In this document: piece after piece, positions 37,495-47,324 of the stretch
Numbering within the stretch: position 1 is the first letter of the stretch
Layout: each line of letters starts with the position of its first letter
From: Sphingobacteriia bacterium
GTDB lineage: Bacteria > Bacteroidota > Bacteroidia > Bacteroidales > UBA7960
Assembly (NCBI GenBank): GCA_011390785.1
Contig: JAABRR010000022.1
Span: 1-64,000 of the forward strand
Direction: 5' to 3'
DNA: 64,000 bases
Program-made: the position numbers and the translations under genes
Notes under the pieces: generated by a model
Seen by the model: the letters and a program-made list of their open reading frames with translations, nothing else
What the model was told of the DNA's origin: nothing
The model's database searches: none

Positions 37495-38052
37495 TTATTC
37501 TTCAATTTTGTATATATCAGCCAGGTTTCGGCCAAATCCATTGTAATCCAAACCGTATCCAACAATAAAATCACGGGGGATTTCCAACCCGATATAATCA
37601 GGATGAATATCTGTTCTTAATGCTTCCGGTTTAAATAAAAGGGATGCTACCTTAAGGGTAGCAGGGTTATATTGTTTCAGGTCTTCTAGCAAATGTTTTA
37701 TGGTAATTCCGCTATCTATAATATCTTCCAGGATTACCACGTGCCGGTCGGTAATGTTATCGGTAAGCCCTATAAGTGTTTTTACTTCCTCGGTTGTTTG
37801 AGTGCCTTTGTAGGATGAAAGCCTGATAAAACTAATTTCGCAAACTCCCTGGTATTCTTTCATTAAATCGGCAGAAAACATAAATGAACCATTAAGTACA
37901 CACAAAAACAGAGGGTTTTTAAGGGCAAAGTCATCGTAAATATCAGATGCAATTTTTTTCACTGCATCATGAATTTTTTCTGATTCAATGTATTTGACAA
38001 AATATTTGTCGTTTACCTTAATTCTTTTTTTGGTGTGTGTTTGATCTGTCAT
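37495..38052 (-). CDS. hpt: Hypoxanthine phosphoribosyltransferase
   Basis: 185 residues with the PRPP loop VVILEDIIDSGITIKH and the C-terminal GLDYNGFGRNLADIY. It salvages hypoxanthine and guanine. It heads the hpt-adk-obgE-PAP2 unit. TATTTTTG at 38082-38089 on the minus strand is a candidate -7 element. Confidence 0.94.
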   Translation of the reverse strand: MTDQTHTKKRIKVNDKYFVKYIESEKIHDAVKKIASDIYDDFALKNPLFLCVLNGSFMFSADLMKEYQGVCEISFIRLSSYKGTQTTEEVKTLIGLTDNITDRHVVILEDIIDSGITIKHLLEDLKQYNPATLKVASLLFKPEALRTDIHPDYIGLEIPRDFIVGYGLDYNGFGRNLADIYKIEE

Positions 38053-38194
38053 TATTCCCGGAAGTTTAGGTTACTAAAGTACAAAAATAAGCTATTGAAC
38101 TTGGGCGGCATGAATTATTTTCATGAAAAATATCAACATTTTGTGAAAAGCTCATTAGCTTTGATTTTTGAACCATATATACCGGAAAATAATT

Positions 38195-38698
38195 ATGCAA
38201 AGAATTGGGCTTTTATCAGATACACATGGCTTTGTCCATCCCGAATTACCGAGAATCTTTAAAGATTGTGATGAAATTTGGCATGCCGGAGATTTCGGAA
38301 ACCTGCAAACGGTGGATACCTTAAAATCAATTAAGCCACTAAAAGGGGTTTACGGAAATATCGATTCAACTGACATAAGACAAGAATATCCTGAAACGTT
38401 AAGGTTTTTTTGTGAAGAAGTTGATGTGGTGATGACCCACATAGGTGGTTACCCCGGGAATTATGCTCCTGATGTAAGAAAAATTATGCAAACCCATCCT
38501 CCAAAATTATTTATATGCGGACATTCGCATATTCTGAAAATCATTCACGACAAAAAACACAACTGCCTGCATCTAAATCCGGGAGCGGCAGGCAGGCATG
38601 GGTTTCATAAAGTAATCAGTATGCTAAGATTTGTGATTGACAAATCCGCCATCAAGGACATGGAAATAATAGAATTTCCGCGAGATGAGAAATCATAA
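38195..38698 (+). CDS. YfcE/MJ0936-type metallophosphoesterase
   Basis: About 167 residues from the ATG at 38195; the frame opens at 38168, but IGLLSDTHG is the family N-terminus. Metal-binding motifs: DTHG, HAGDF, GNID, THIGGYPG, CGHSH and NPGAAGRHG. It is a small cytoplasmic phosphodiesterase of unknown substrate. It converges on the protease remnant. Confidence 0.88.
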   Translation: MQRIGLLSDTHGFVHPELPRIFKDCDEIWHAGDFGNLQTVDTLKSIKPLKGVYGNIDSTDIRQEYPETLRFFCEEVDVVMTHIGGYPGNYAPDVRKIMQTHPPKLFICGHSHILKIIHDKKHNCLHLNPGAAGRHGFHKVISMLRFVIDKSAIKDMEIIEFPRDEKS

Positions 38699-39165
38699 CT
38701 GTTTTAGCAACTCTTCAATGGCCTTATCCAGCTGAGGTCGACGATTGTGGAGCCTGTCGTGAAAAGATTCTCTGACTTCCAGATCGGACGCTACTCCTTC
38801 CATTTCAAGATTTTCTCCATCGAGGGTATAGCACCCCCAGCTGGGCAACCGACCGAATGAGCCATCAACAAAAGATTTTCCTGATGTAAAGATGATCCAC
38901 CGGTAGGTTTCAACCCCGATGATCTGACCCAGTTCCAATTGCCGAAACCCTTAGGCCGTCATTTCAGCATCGCTCAGGCTGCGTTCGTTAATGGTTAGCA
39001 CCATGGGTTTGGCTGCCGGCCCGAAATTGGGTTGGGGAGCCATTTCACCACCCCGGTATCTCCAGCCAAGATAGGGCCGTTGAGAAAGAAACTGCAACAC
39101 ATCATCATGAACATTGCCTCCACGATTGAAGCAGATATCAAACAATAAGGCATCTTTTCTATTGC
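38693..39165 (-). pseudogene. Tricorn/S41 protease C-terminal remnant
   Basis: Continuous homology to the C-terminus of tricorn-like S41 peptidases: DICFNRGGN, PYLGWRYRGGE, VLTINERSLSDAEMTA, then an in-frame TAA (38948-38950), then GFRQLELGQIIGVETYRW and FHDRLHNRRPQLDKAIEE. The stop falls where a Tyr codon is expected (SDAEMTAYGF), so it is a nonsense change. The catalytic Ser is retained. The N-terminal part of the gene is missing; homology stops at about 39165, at the edge of a palindromic repeat pair. Confidence 0.8.
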
Positions 39166-39171
39166 CGGCCC

Positions 39172-39207
39172 AACTCCCCCTTTCAAGGGGGTCGGGGGGA
39201 TGTTTTT
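39172..39207 (-). repeat. Palindromic G/C-run repeat, copy 5
   Basis: Reverse-orientation unit: AACTCCCCCTTTCAAGGGGG, TC, GGGGGGATGTTTT. It marks the truncated edge of the tricorn/S41 remnant. Confidence 0.8.
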
Positions 39208-39226
39208 CACCGGTGGTGTTGCCTTA

Positions 39227-39271
39227 CACATCCCCCGTGCCCCCTTCAAAGGGGGAATCCGGGCAGTACTA
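39227..39271 (+). repeat. Palindromic G/C-run repeat, copy 6
   Basis: Forward unit: CACATCCCCCGTGCCCCCTT, CAAAGGGGGAATCC, GGGCAGTACTAA. It makes an inverted pair with copy 5, as copies 3 and 4 do. It lies between the remnant and the end of the CotH gene. Confidence 0.8.
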
Positions 39272-39309
39272 AATCATAAGATAAACAACACTGAAATATC
39301 ATTCCCCAA

Positions 39310-42300
39310 TCAATTACCTACCACAACAATTTTAATCGTTTCTCCCTGGCTGGATTGAAAGAAATAAATACCAGGTAAAACATCCGAAACGTCCATTTTT
39401 ATATTATTTTGTATGCCGGCAATCTGCCTTCCCTGTAAATCGAACAAAGAACCTGAAACCATTTTATTAAAAGTAATTACACTGTTATTTACCGGGTTGG
39501 GAATTGCCAACAGCGGCTGAGCAAAATCCCAAATGGTTTCTGCTGAAAGGGGGTCGTTGATGCTGATTAAATTCAGACCTATCATATCTCGTGCACCGAC
39601 ATCAGGATTGGTTTGTTGTCCGGTAAAATAATACACCCATCGCAGCTGCACATAAGGCTTATTAACGGCATCGGCAGGCAGAGCAAGATTCCAGAAAGTT
39701 TGTGAATGGCCAACTGTTTCGCTGCGATTATAAACAACAGGATTTCCCCAGCTATCAGTCCAATCATCCCATCCATCGGAAATATCAGTACGGTATTGCA
39801 ATCGCATAGCATAAACCCTTGAATTTATTATCATGGTAGATGCTTTCCATGTTAATTCAAATTCATATAAACTCCGGGTATCGATAGCTAAAATGGCAGC
39901 CCCAAGATCACGGTCGCGACCAGTGTTGATAAACGAAATTCCTTCGTCCTCCAGACCGTTGATCCTTGTCCTGCTCTGGTTTCGATACGGAAAGCCAATA
40001 TTCCCCTGATCATCTGCATGATAATCATCATAAGGAATATGGTAGGCATAAAGGAACTGGTTATCCAGCATTGGATCATCTGCATCGCTTTGGACAAAAA
40101 GCATGTTATCAGGAAAAGAACCTTCGGGTTCATCGGCACTCCAGAAATTGAAAACGTAAGATTCTTCAGCTATAACAGCTGCTTCGGGATATGCCAGAAT
40201 GTAAAACCCATCCTTCAGAGGAGGATTTATGCCATCTGAAATTTCAATGGTTACTTCAGTTCCTCCAGCTTTTGATGCTGCAATACCAATAACACCTCCG
40301 TTATAGTTTACAGAAAGAACATCTGGTGAAGCAATCTGAAAACTAAATTGCAGGGGTTGACCGTTGGGGTGTGAGTAGTAATCAGCAGGATTGATGGTTA
40401 GTGTTTCACCCTGGGCAATGGTCTGAAAATAGTCTGGTAAAACATCTACGATTACCGGGGGTTGAATCACCCCTACCATGGGTTCAGCATCAACCGTAAC
40501 ATTATCGAAACGATTATTCCCTGCAGCACCCCCTTCTTCAGTTTCATCAAATCCAAAAGAAATTTTCAATGTTAGCAGGGCATTGTTATCCGCTTCAGCA
40601 ATACTATCAAAATCAAAGGAAAAAAGAGTAGGTGTTTCGGTAATCATAAGGGTATCCAATGGGTAAAATTGTTCCCCATCAAGGGAATAACTTATGTATT
40701 GCTGGTTTGCCCCACTACCAGATCTGCGGGTTTCATAGGAAACAATAAGATTCTGATAATTCAGGGAAGGTATCTCAAAAACAATTTCAGCATTCAGGGG
40801 ATTGTTAACGCGTAAGTGATTACCAGCAGGATCACCATTGCGTGCATTTAATCCGGAAAAATCCTGCCCATCATCCACAATAATTTCAACATCAGCCCCT
40901 TCTGTGAAAGAAATGCCTGCATTATTTACTGAATAAGTGGGAATAAGGTAATCGTCTTCATTAAAATTCCAGTAATGAATAAGAGAATAGGGTTCACCCA
41001 GTTGTTGATCCATCCATTGCAAACGCTGTTTTAGCCAGTTGGTCATCCAGTCAACTTCTTCCTTGTATGTGTTGCCAACAAACCAATTGGGCCAAATCCA
41101 GGTGCCTAACGTATTCCAATTTTGCTGATCGCGGGGTTGTGCTTCACTCAAAAGATTATTATAATAATGAATCCTGCTCATAAGATTAAAATTGGAAAAG
41201 GCATGGCTACGCAAAACCCTGTATCGCTTTTTGTACTGTTGCATAAAAACCGGATCCTGAAACAACCGGGTGTACCATCTCCAGGCATACTCATCCTGAC
41301 CCAACAAGGAATAATACCACCCTTGTGGATTCCAGGCATTAAGGTAATTTGCATTTCCCATAGCGAGGTTGTAATCCCAGATAGGGCCGGCCTTAATCTT
41401 GCCTTCGCGATCTTTATGATAGAAAAAACTCAGACGATAACCATCAATCTCTTTTAATAGCTCCGTTATCAGATGAACATCAATAAAAGAGGCCGGATCA
41501 ATAAAGGCATTGTAACCAGTAACAGGATCAGAAAAGTTTCCGGAAAACAAAACGGTTTCCAGCGAGTCAATATAGGAAATAAGGTATTGCTTTTGGGCCG
41601 GGGTTGCTGTAAACTCATCAGGACGAACAAAGCGGAATTCACTTTCACGGGCAGTTAAAAATCCATTTTCGCCATCATTAAGTCTGTCAATACTAAAAAT
41701 ATAACCACCGGAAACTTCAGGATAATTGTTGTGATGAAGTTCGAGCTCCTGAATATCAACTCTGCCAGGGGCGATTTTTATCCGTTCTTTAAGCAGATAA
41801 ACCCCTCTGTAGTCTCCTGGTTTTAGCTCATCATTGCCTGAGTGCAGGAATAATTCCACAAAACGGGTTCGTGGAGAATAACGCCCCATCTGTTCTCCGA
41901 TGCTGTAGGATATTGCATTACGCATTAATGTTTTATCGGTATAAGGGCCATGCAATATCCAGTTATGTTCTTCGGGCATGCCCAGAAGTGAAACTTTCCT
42001 GTTGGTTTCATCCTCTTCCAGGGTATGAAAACCATAACCCTTTTTGGGAAACATTTGTGAGCTCGACCCTCTTACATCAGCATCAATGCGTCCGGTGAAA
42101 CTGGTTTGCCCATTGAGTTTTGTCCGGGCATCGGATTCGCCATCACCCACCAAACTCATATAGGCAATACTTTTCTCACCCGGGGTAATGGCCTGATTAA
42201 ACTGATGAATGATCATTAAAGGCAAGTTGGACGAAAAATCTATGAGCTCCTCATGAACTACGGAATAAGTATTGGCAGTTAGTTCTGAGTTCATTTTTCC

Positions 42301-43515
42301 CGGACTAATAGCCCTTGCTCTTACATACATGGTTGAATTAATATAAAAGGGATCGGTGTAGAGAGTCCCGTTGCTTTCTGATGGTTCGGTGCCATTATAT
42401 GTGTACCAGATTTTAGCATTGGGATCCTCACTGGTTATAGTAACCAAAACCGGCTCATTAAAAAGCCCACCTTGTGGTGTAAGAACAGGATCAGGTGTTA
42501 GCTCATCAAATGCTGCACCGCTATTGGGGCTGTCAGGAGTAGGCTGATCAAAAAAGACCCAATCAACAGTATTGGCCGGGGTTCTTCCGTAGGATTTGTT
42601 TCCCGGCATATAACCAACTGCCATTTCATCCATTACCGATTCATCAGGCTTTGTAAGCAGGATGGGCTCATTATCATTATTAATGCTAAAATTGGTATGA
42701 AAGAAGTCTGATTCAAAAAAACAATGGACAGCACTGAGAGGTTCTTCCAGCGTACCATCGGGCAAATACCATCTGACAGCAACATTATCAGATCCGCCGC
42801 CTTCTTTCATAAGGATTTTTAAGTGATATTCCTGCCCTGCTTCCAGATAAACAGGATCAGAAGTCTGCTCCGGGTATTTATCCCACTCCCAAGGACGGGT
42901 CCATTCGGGGACTCCGGCAATTAAAACTACATTGTTGGGTGAAGAATCGGTACTAAGATATAGATGAGAATTATCATCGCTGGTAATATTGAAAATATAA
43001 TTGCCCGTTTGAGGAGCAATAAGCTGCGTGAAAAGATGCTGGCCGTAATTATCGCCAATATTAGACGGGGCTTCCAATACCCCTGTAATGATACTTTTTG
43101 ATGTAGGATTACTGGGGAAAGATGGATGATTTACCAGGTCCTGAACAGCTGTTCCTTCAATATCAGCAAAAAAATGGCGTTCTATTCCGTTCGACATTTC
43201 ACCCATAGCAGGTTTTCTGTCTTTACCAGATGCCCAAACCAACAATAATTCCCCGGGCTGCACTATATAATCGGGAAAAATCCATTTGCGTGGATTTTCA
43301 GGATCATCAGACAAACCATACCCTGAAAGATTTATCGGATTGGTATCAATATTCTTTATTTCTATCCAATCTTCGAAGGAGCCATCTTCGTCAGAAATGA
43401 AGCTATGGTTGGTAGCCATTACTTCATTGATAATAATCTGTGCTTCTGTATTTTCAGCAAACAGTAGGAAGCCAGATAAAAGTAAAAAGATAATGGTGGA
43501 ACGAAGAGATTTCAT
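39310..43515 (-). CDS. T9SS-sorted CotH-kinase-like surface protein
   Basis: 1401 residues. Signal peptide at 1-25. Then a lamin-tail-like domain (IIINEVMATNHSF), a PA14-like domain (about 140-260), a chitobiase/hexosaminidase C-terminal-like beta domain (WYTYNGTEPSESNG, about 340-410), and a CotH-like domain (about 440-830: RGSSSQMFPKKGYGF, GVYLLKERIKI). Further beta-sandwich domains follow. The last about 75 residues are a T9SS sorting domain (IPNPVNNSVITF, LPGIYFFQS). CotH-like domains include protein kinases, but activity here is not demonstrated. It is probably anchored on the cell surface. Confidence 0.85.
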   Translation of the reverse strand: MKSLRSTIIFLLLSGFLLFAENTEAQIIINEVMATNHSFISDEDGSFEDWIEIKNIDTNPINLSGYGLSDDPENPRKWIFPDYIVQPGELLLVWASGKDRKPAMGEMSNGIERHFFADIEGTAVQDLVNHPSFPSNPTSKSIITGVLEAPSNIGDNYGQHLFTQLIAPQTGNYIFNITSDDNSHLYLSTDSSPNNVVLIAGVPEWTRPWEWDKYPEQTSDPVYLEAGQEYHLKILMKEGGGSDNVAVRWYLPDGTLEEPLSAVHCFFESDFFHTNFSINNDNEPILLTKPDESVMDEMAVGYMPGNKSYGRTPANTVDWVFFDQPTPDSPNSGAAFDELTPDPVLTPQGGLFNEPVLVTITSEDPNAKIWYTYNGTEPSESNGTLYTDPFYINSTMYVRARAISPGKMNSELTANTYSVVHEELIDFSSNLPLMIIHQFNQAITPGEKSIAYMSLVGDGESDARTKLNGQTSFTGRIDADVRGSSSQMFPKKGYGFHTLEEDETNRKVSLLGMPEEHNWILHGPYTDKTLMRNAISYSIGEQMGRYSPRTRFVELFLHSGNDELKPGDYRGVYLLKERIKIAPGRVDIQELELHHNNYPEVSGGYIFSIDRLNDGENGFLTARESEFRFVRPDEFTATPAQKQYLISYIDSLETVLFSGNFSDPVTGYNAFIDPASFIDVHLITELLKEIDGYRLSFFYHKDREGKIKAGPIWDYNLAMGNANYLNAWNPQGWYYSLLGQDEYAWRWYTRLFQDPVFMQQYKKRYRVLRSHAFSNFNLMSRIHYYNNLLSEAQPRDQQNWNTLGTWIWPNWFVGNTYKEEVDWMTNWLKQRLQWMDQQLGEPYSLIHYWNFNEDDYLIPTYSVNNAGISFTEGADVEIIVDDGQDFSGLNARNGDPAGNHLRVNNPLNAEIVFEIPSLNYQNLIVSYETRRSGSGANQQYISYSLDGEQFYPLDTLMITETPTLFSFDFDSIAEADNNALLTLKISFGFDETEEGGAAGNNRFDNVTVDAEPMVGVIQPPVIVDVLPDYFQTIAQGETLTINPADYYSHPNGQPLQFSFQIASPDVLSVNYNGGVIGIAASKAGGTEVTIEISDGINPPLKDGFYILAYPEAAVIAEESYVFNFWSADEPEGSFPDNMLFVQSDADDPMLDNQFLYAYHIPYDDYHADDQGNIGFPYRNQSRTRINGLEDEGISFINTGRDRDLGAAILAIDTRSLYEFELTWKASTMIINSRVYAMRLQYRTDISDGWDDWTDSWGNPVVYNRSETVGHSQTFWNLALPADAVNKPYVQLRWVYYFTGQQTNPDVGARDMIGLNLISINDPLSAETIWDFAQPLLAIPNPVNNSVITFNKMVSGSLFDLQGRQIAGIQNNIKMDVSDVLPGIYFFQSSQGETIKIVVVGN

Positions 43516-43601
43516 TCTATTTTTTTTCAGGAAATAATTAGTTTAAAAAGACCAGCAATTAAGATATTTTTCTATATGAAGAACTTGTTCAAATTCAAGA
43601 T

Positions 43602-43630
43602 CAAAAGTATGAATTTATTCTGCCCGCAAA
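43602..43630 (-). promoter_or_regulatory. Candidate promoter of the CotH gene
   Basis: On the minus strand TTTG at 43630-43627 and TACTTTTG at 43609-43602 are 17 bases apart, matching the Bacteroidota -33/-7 consensus. Predicted start of transcription is about 80 bases before the CotH ATG. The -33 box overlaps the 3' end of the YVTN gene. Confidence 0.45.
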
Positions 43631-44697
43631 GGCTTAAAATGGGAAAAGTTAATCCCATCAGGTTCTTTACCAGCCTTATAATGACCGGTAATTTCCAGTG
43701 CATCCAGATCGATAACACTAACCACATCTGACCGGGTATTAGCCACGTAAGCGAATCTGTTATCCGGAATTACCAGCCCGATGGGTACCGAAGATCCTTC
43801 AAATTCGGCAAAATAGCGTTCCTGATCGGTATTGGGTGGCACAGGCGGGGTCAGCTTGATATCGGCTAACATTCTTCGTTCATTGGCATTAAACACGGCA
43901 ATGGTGCCTGAGCGGGCATTGCTTACGAGAAACTTAGTCCCATCAGGAGTAAATTTTGCCCTGATAGGAAAATCAGCGCAAGGTATCGCATCCAAAATTT
44001 CAAGCGATTGAGCATCAATAACTGAAATGGTATTATCAGCCCTGTTGGTAATCCATACTTCGACCCCATCAGGAGAAACATCAATCCCCTCAGCCCCTTC
44101 ACCGCTATGCACCAAACCGATACGTGAACCTGTTTCCAGATCAAAAACTGCCACGTTGCCCGTTCTGATACTGGGAACAAATGCTCTGTTGTAGGTTAAA
44201 CTGATTCCTACCATATGCGAAATCTCTTCTCCGGTATTCATGGATTTTACTACTTCCCCTTTTTGCACATCAACCAGCAAAAGGCTGTTGGTGCCTTCTG
44301 CGGTAACCAGGAGTTGATTGGTTCCTGGCATCCAGGTCATACCATGGGGGCGTGTATGTTCACCCAAATCAATGGTTTTATGAAACTTGCCACCGGCAAC
44401 GTCATAAACTGACAAGGTATTGCCCGGATTTTCCCTGTTGCCATAATTGGCAATAACGGCAATGCGCCCGTCATCAGATACTTCTACTTCGTGGGGTTCG
44501 GTTCCGGTAGGCAAAACCACTATGGTTTCACCAGTTTGCCGATCAAGAAAATAGACATTATGACCACTTTTACTGGCAACAATGATTGTTCCTTCCAACT
44601 CCTTTTCATCTTCAGCTTCTGAAGTTTTTTTGGGATTGCAGGAAAACAAAGCAACCATTAAAAAGACCCATAAAATAAATAATAATTTTCGTCTCAT
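43615..44697 (-). CDS. YVTN-type beta-propeller lipoprotein
   Basis: 360 residues. Signal peptide with lipobox (LFSCN). Seven-bladed-propeller-like repeats recur about every 40-45 residues (IIVASKSGHNVYFLDRQTG, EVEVSDDGRIAVIANYG, GIDVSPDGVEVWITNRADN, RAKFTPDGTKFLVSNARSG, NRFAYVANTRSDVVSVIDL). Such proteins usually act in binding or redox-cofactor systems; no catalytic site is visible. It is exported and probably tethered to a membrane. Confidence 0.85.
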   Translation of the reverse strand: MRRKLLFILWVFLMVALFSCNPKKTSEAEDEKELEGTIIVASKSGHNVYFLDRQTGETIVVLPTGTEPHEVEVSDDGRIAVIANYGNRENPGNTLSVYDVAGGKFHKTIDLGEHTRPHGMTWMPGTNQLLVTAEGTNSLLLVDVQKGEVVKSMNTGEEISHMVGISLTYNRAFVPSIRTGNVAVFDLETGSRIGLVHSGEGAEGIDVSPDGVEVWITNRADNTISVIDAQSLEILDAIPCADFPIRAKFTPDGTKFLVSNARSGTIAVFNANERRMLADIKLTPPVPPNTDQERYFAEFEGSSVPIGLVIPDNRFAYVANTRSDVVSVIDLDALEITGHYKAGKEPDGINFSHFKPLRAE

Positions 44698-44828
44698 GAT
44701 TTTTTACTATTATTAATGAAGCCGCCCCGAAACTCGATTTAACTTAATAAAATAAACTGAATTTACATATTGCTCAACAGCTAATAATTAGGCATGGGGG
44801 TGACGAATACCATATTTTAATCAACGTT

Positions 44829-47102
44829 TTACATGTTCAATCGATTTCGATTTTTCAATTCACCATAATCAGATATTTTTGCAAACAAAAATTTATATTC
44901 AGAATTAAATTCCGGATGATCCTTAACTTTTAATAATAACCGAAAGCGGCCACAATTCCATGCCGGCAAAAGATATTTCACTTCCGGTCCGGTTACATTC
45001 TTTCCGGCTAGAACCGGTACATTCTCCCACGTAAGCAGGTGGATGGTATCGGTACAATAATCGATAAATACATCAATGGTCAGTTTTGTGTGACTTATTT
45101 TAACCAGATCTTTTTCGGTAAAATGGCTAAGAAAAAACAACCCGGCTGAGAATATTTCCCCTGCAGTCCATTTTAGTTTTACAGGCCTTGCACTGGTCAA
45201 AGCAGTTCGGCAGGCCTGTTTTACCTGGTAGAAAGCGGGTTTGGGTTTTGCAGGCCATGATAAAATACTATTATTTGCCGCTGTGGGCCAGGGCTCATTA
45301 AAGCACCAATTGAGCGCCATGGAGCAATAAGGTTCCTGGCGACGGGCCTCCTCGTAGATAAACTTCAATCCTTCACCTTGCAACAATTGCCCTTTCTCAA
45401 TCAGGTCATCCAGATCATCTATTTTACCAAAATAATGCTCTAACGTGGGCAGCATCAGCCAGGTATCCTGCTGCCATGATTTGAATCCATGGTGGGTTTC
45501 CCAGCTGGTATCGGGTTTGGGAGGAAATAGTTCTTCTTTAGGAATGAAGCTCTCGAGTGTTTCCCGATCGGCCGGGCCGGACACACCAAATTCGCTGTAG
45601 GCCGTATTGCGGGCGCGGGTCATCCATTCATAAACTTCCTCGCCGATTTCCTGATCACGAAAAACGTAGTGGCCATGCCCCATGCCCATTACGGGTGCAG
45701 TGGGAATAAAGGGCCTTTCGGGATCAAGCTGATAGGTAAGACTGTTGAGCAGGCGCAATGCCGGCGACTGATCAGTCATTCCCGACCAGTTGTTGAACAG
45801 TTCGTTGCCTCCACACCAAAACACGATCGATGCATGGTGCTTCAGGCGGTTGATAATGCTGGTTGCTTCCTGCTTCAACACTGCAAGATATTTATCATCG
45901 CCATCATAAGCCAGGCAAGAAAGGGGGAATTCCTGCCAAACCATGATACCCTTTTCATCGCAAAGATCGAAAAACACATCTTTGTTAACAGGCCCTCCAC
46001 CCCACATTCGCAGGATGTTGAAATTGGCTTCCAGAGCCAGGTTGATAAGTTCTTCGTAGCGAGCGTGATCCAATAATCCGTAAAAAACTTCCGGTTGCAC
46101 CCAGTTGGTACCTTTGGCAAACAGGCGCTGGTTATTTATTTCAATAGTAATTGGAGGAACACTTCGCGATTTGGGAAAACCGGACGGTTCGTCCCATGCT
46201 CCTTGGTTCATTACAAGGCGGGAGCGGCGTACGCCAAACCGTTTAGAGATGTGTTGTCCATCACCCAATTCTTTATCATAGGCAGTATCAACCACATCTG
46301 CCTTTACCCAATACATTGCCTGATCGCCCATACCCACCGGCCACCAGAGCCGGGGTTGCTTGATGGTCCATTTTACCGAATAATTATTTTCTGACAGGAT
46401 GATTGTCTCCTGAATCAGAATCTCTCCATCCGGATCGCAAAGAGCCATGCGAATTTCTTTGCCTTCAAGATTCTGCCCACATACAGATGCGGATATTTCA
46501 GCCACTAGTAAATCAGAAGAGATATGATATTCTATATCGATGCGGTTGATGTTTGTTTCAGGCAAAATAATAAGTTCGGTTTCATCCCAGATGCCCAGCG
46601 GAATTAGACGCGGGTGCCAGTCCCACTCATAGCTTGAAGGCGGTTTGCAGGTTTCATCAGCCTGCCAACGACCAAAGTCGCGATTAGGAAGCTTTGGTGC
46701 GGGAAAAACGATTACTTCCAAAGTGTTGGCAGATTGCAAACCATCTGTGAGATTGATAAGTACTGGTGTGTACATTCCTTCCTGGTAGTGTAGGGTTTTT
46801 CCATTAAAGCGAATTTCAAATTCGTAATCAATCCCTTTGGAAGTAAACCAGAGTTCTTCACCCTCGATTAGATTCGGGTGTTCAAATTCTGTTTTGTAAA
46901 TCCAGAAAACATCTTCCATCCACCCAAACATCCGGAAGTTATCTTTCTCAAACCAGTTGGGATAGTTATGCGCCCGTGCAGAATCAATTTGCACGGCACC
47001 AGGGATCCGTGCATCAATAAACTCAGCGGGGGTGGTTTCCTTTTCCCTGGTAAAACCCAGCTTCCAGAGATTGGAAAAGGGTTTGGTAGTTTTCAGAATC
47101 AA
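44829..47102 (-). CDS. Beta-mannosidase-like GH2 protein
   Basis: 757 residues with no signal peptide. Jelly-roll domain at 1-190 (SSYEWDWHPRLIPLGIWDE is a beta-mannosidase feature), an Ig-like domain, then a TIM barrel. The acid/base Glu is in WCGGNELF and the nucleophile candidate in YSEFGVSG. It is shorter than typical beta-mannosidases (about 830-860) at the C-terminus. It probably cleaves beta-mannosides released from glycans; location appears cytoplasmic or needs an uncleaved signal. It is not adjacent to a SusCD pair. Confidence 0.85.
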   Translation of the reverse strand: MILKTTKPFSNLWKLGFTREKETTPAEFIDARIPGAVQIDSARAHNYPNWFEKDNFRMFGWMEDVFWIYKTEFEHPNLIEGEELWFTSKGIDYEFEIRFNGKTLHYQEGMYTPVLINLTDGLQSANTLEVIVFPAPKLPNRDFGRWQADETCKPPSSYEWDWHPRLIPLGIWDETELIILPETNINRIDIEYHISSDLLVAEISASVCGQNLEGKEIRMALCDPDGEILIQETIILSENNYSVKWTIKQPRLWWPVGMGDQAMYWVKADVVDTAYDKELGDGQHISKRFGVRRSRLVMNQGAWDEPSGFPKSRSVPPITIEINNQRLFAKGTNWVQPEVFYGLLDHARYEELINLALEANFNILRMWGGGPVNKDVFFDLCDEKGIMVWQEFPLSCLAYDGDDKYLAVLKQEATSIINRLKHHASIVFWCGGNELFNNWSGMTDQSPALRLLNSLTYQLDPERPFIPTAPVMGMGHGHYVFRDQEIGEEVYEWMTRARNTAYSEFGVSGPADRETLESFIPKEELFPPKPDTSWETHHGFKSWQQDTWLMLPTLEHYFGKIDDLDDLIEKGQLLQGEGLKFIYEEARRQEPYCSMALNWCFNEPWPTAANNSILSWPAKPKPAFYQVKQACRTALTSARPVKLKWTAGEIFSAGLFFLSHFTEKDLVKISHTKLTIDVFIDYCTDTIHLLTWENVPVLAGKNVTGPEVKYLLPAWNCGRFRLLLKVKDHPEFNSEYKFLFAKISDYGELKNRNRLNM

Positions 47103-47324
47103 GGTTAAAATTTTTACGTTTAACGTTATGCGAGTAAGACTCTGTTAAAAATCCCAATATAAACTGGTAGATAACTCTTGCGGTTCAATTGGAATTCAAT
47201 TTACAAATATACTCAACCATTCCGGTTAGATTGACCTTTCCCACGTTATCCCCAAAAAAATTACTCATACTAATGCTCTTTTTTGCTCTTATTCCTTCTG
47301 CTCTTCTTCTTGCTGATGCTATTA

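Noticed and set aside
38951-39145. Stand-alone small gene.
   Set aside because: It is in the same frame as the next piece across a single stop codon and matches the middle of the same protease domain, so it is part of one pseudogene.
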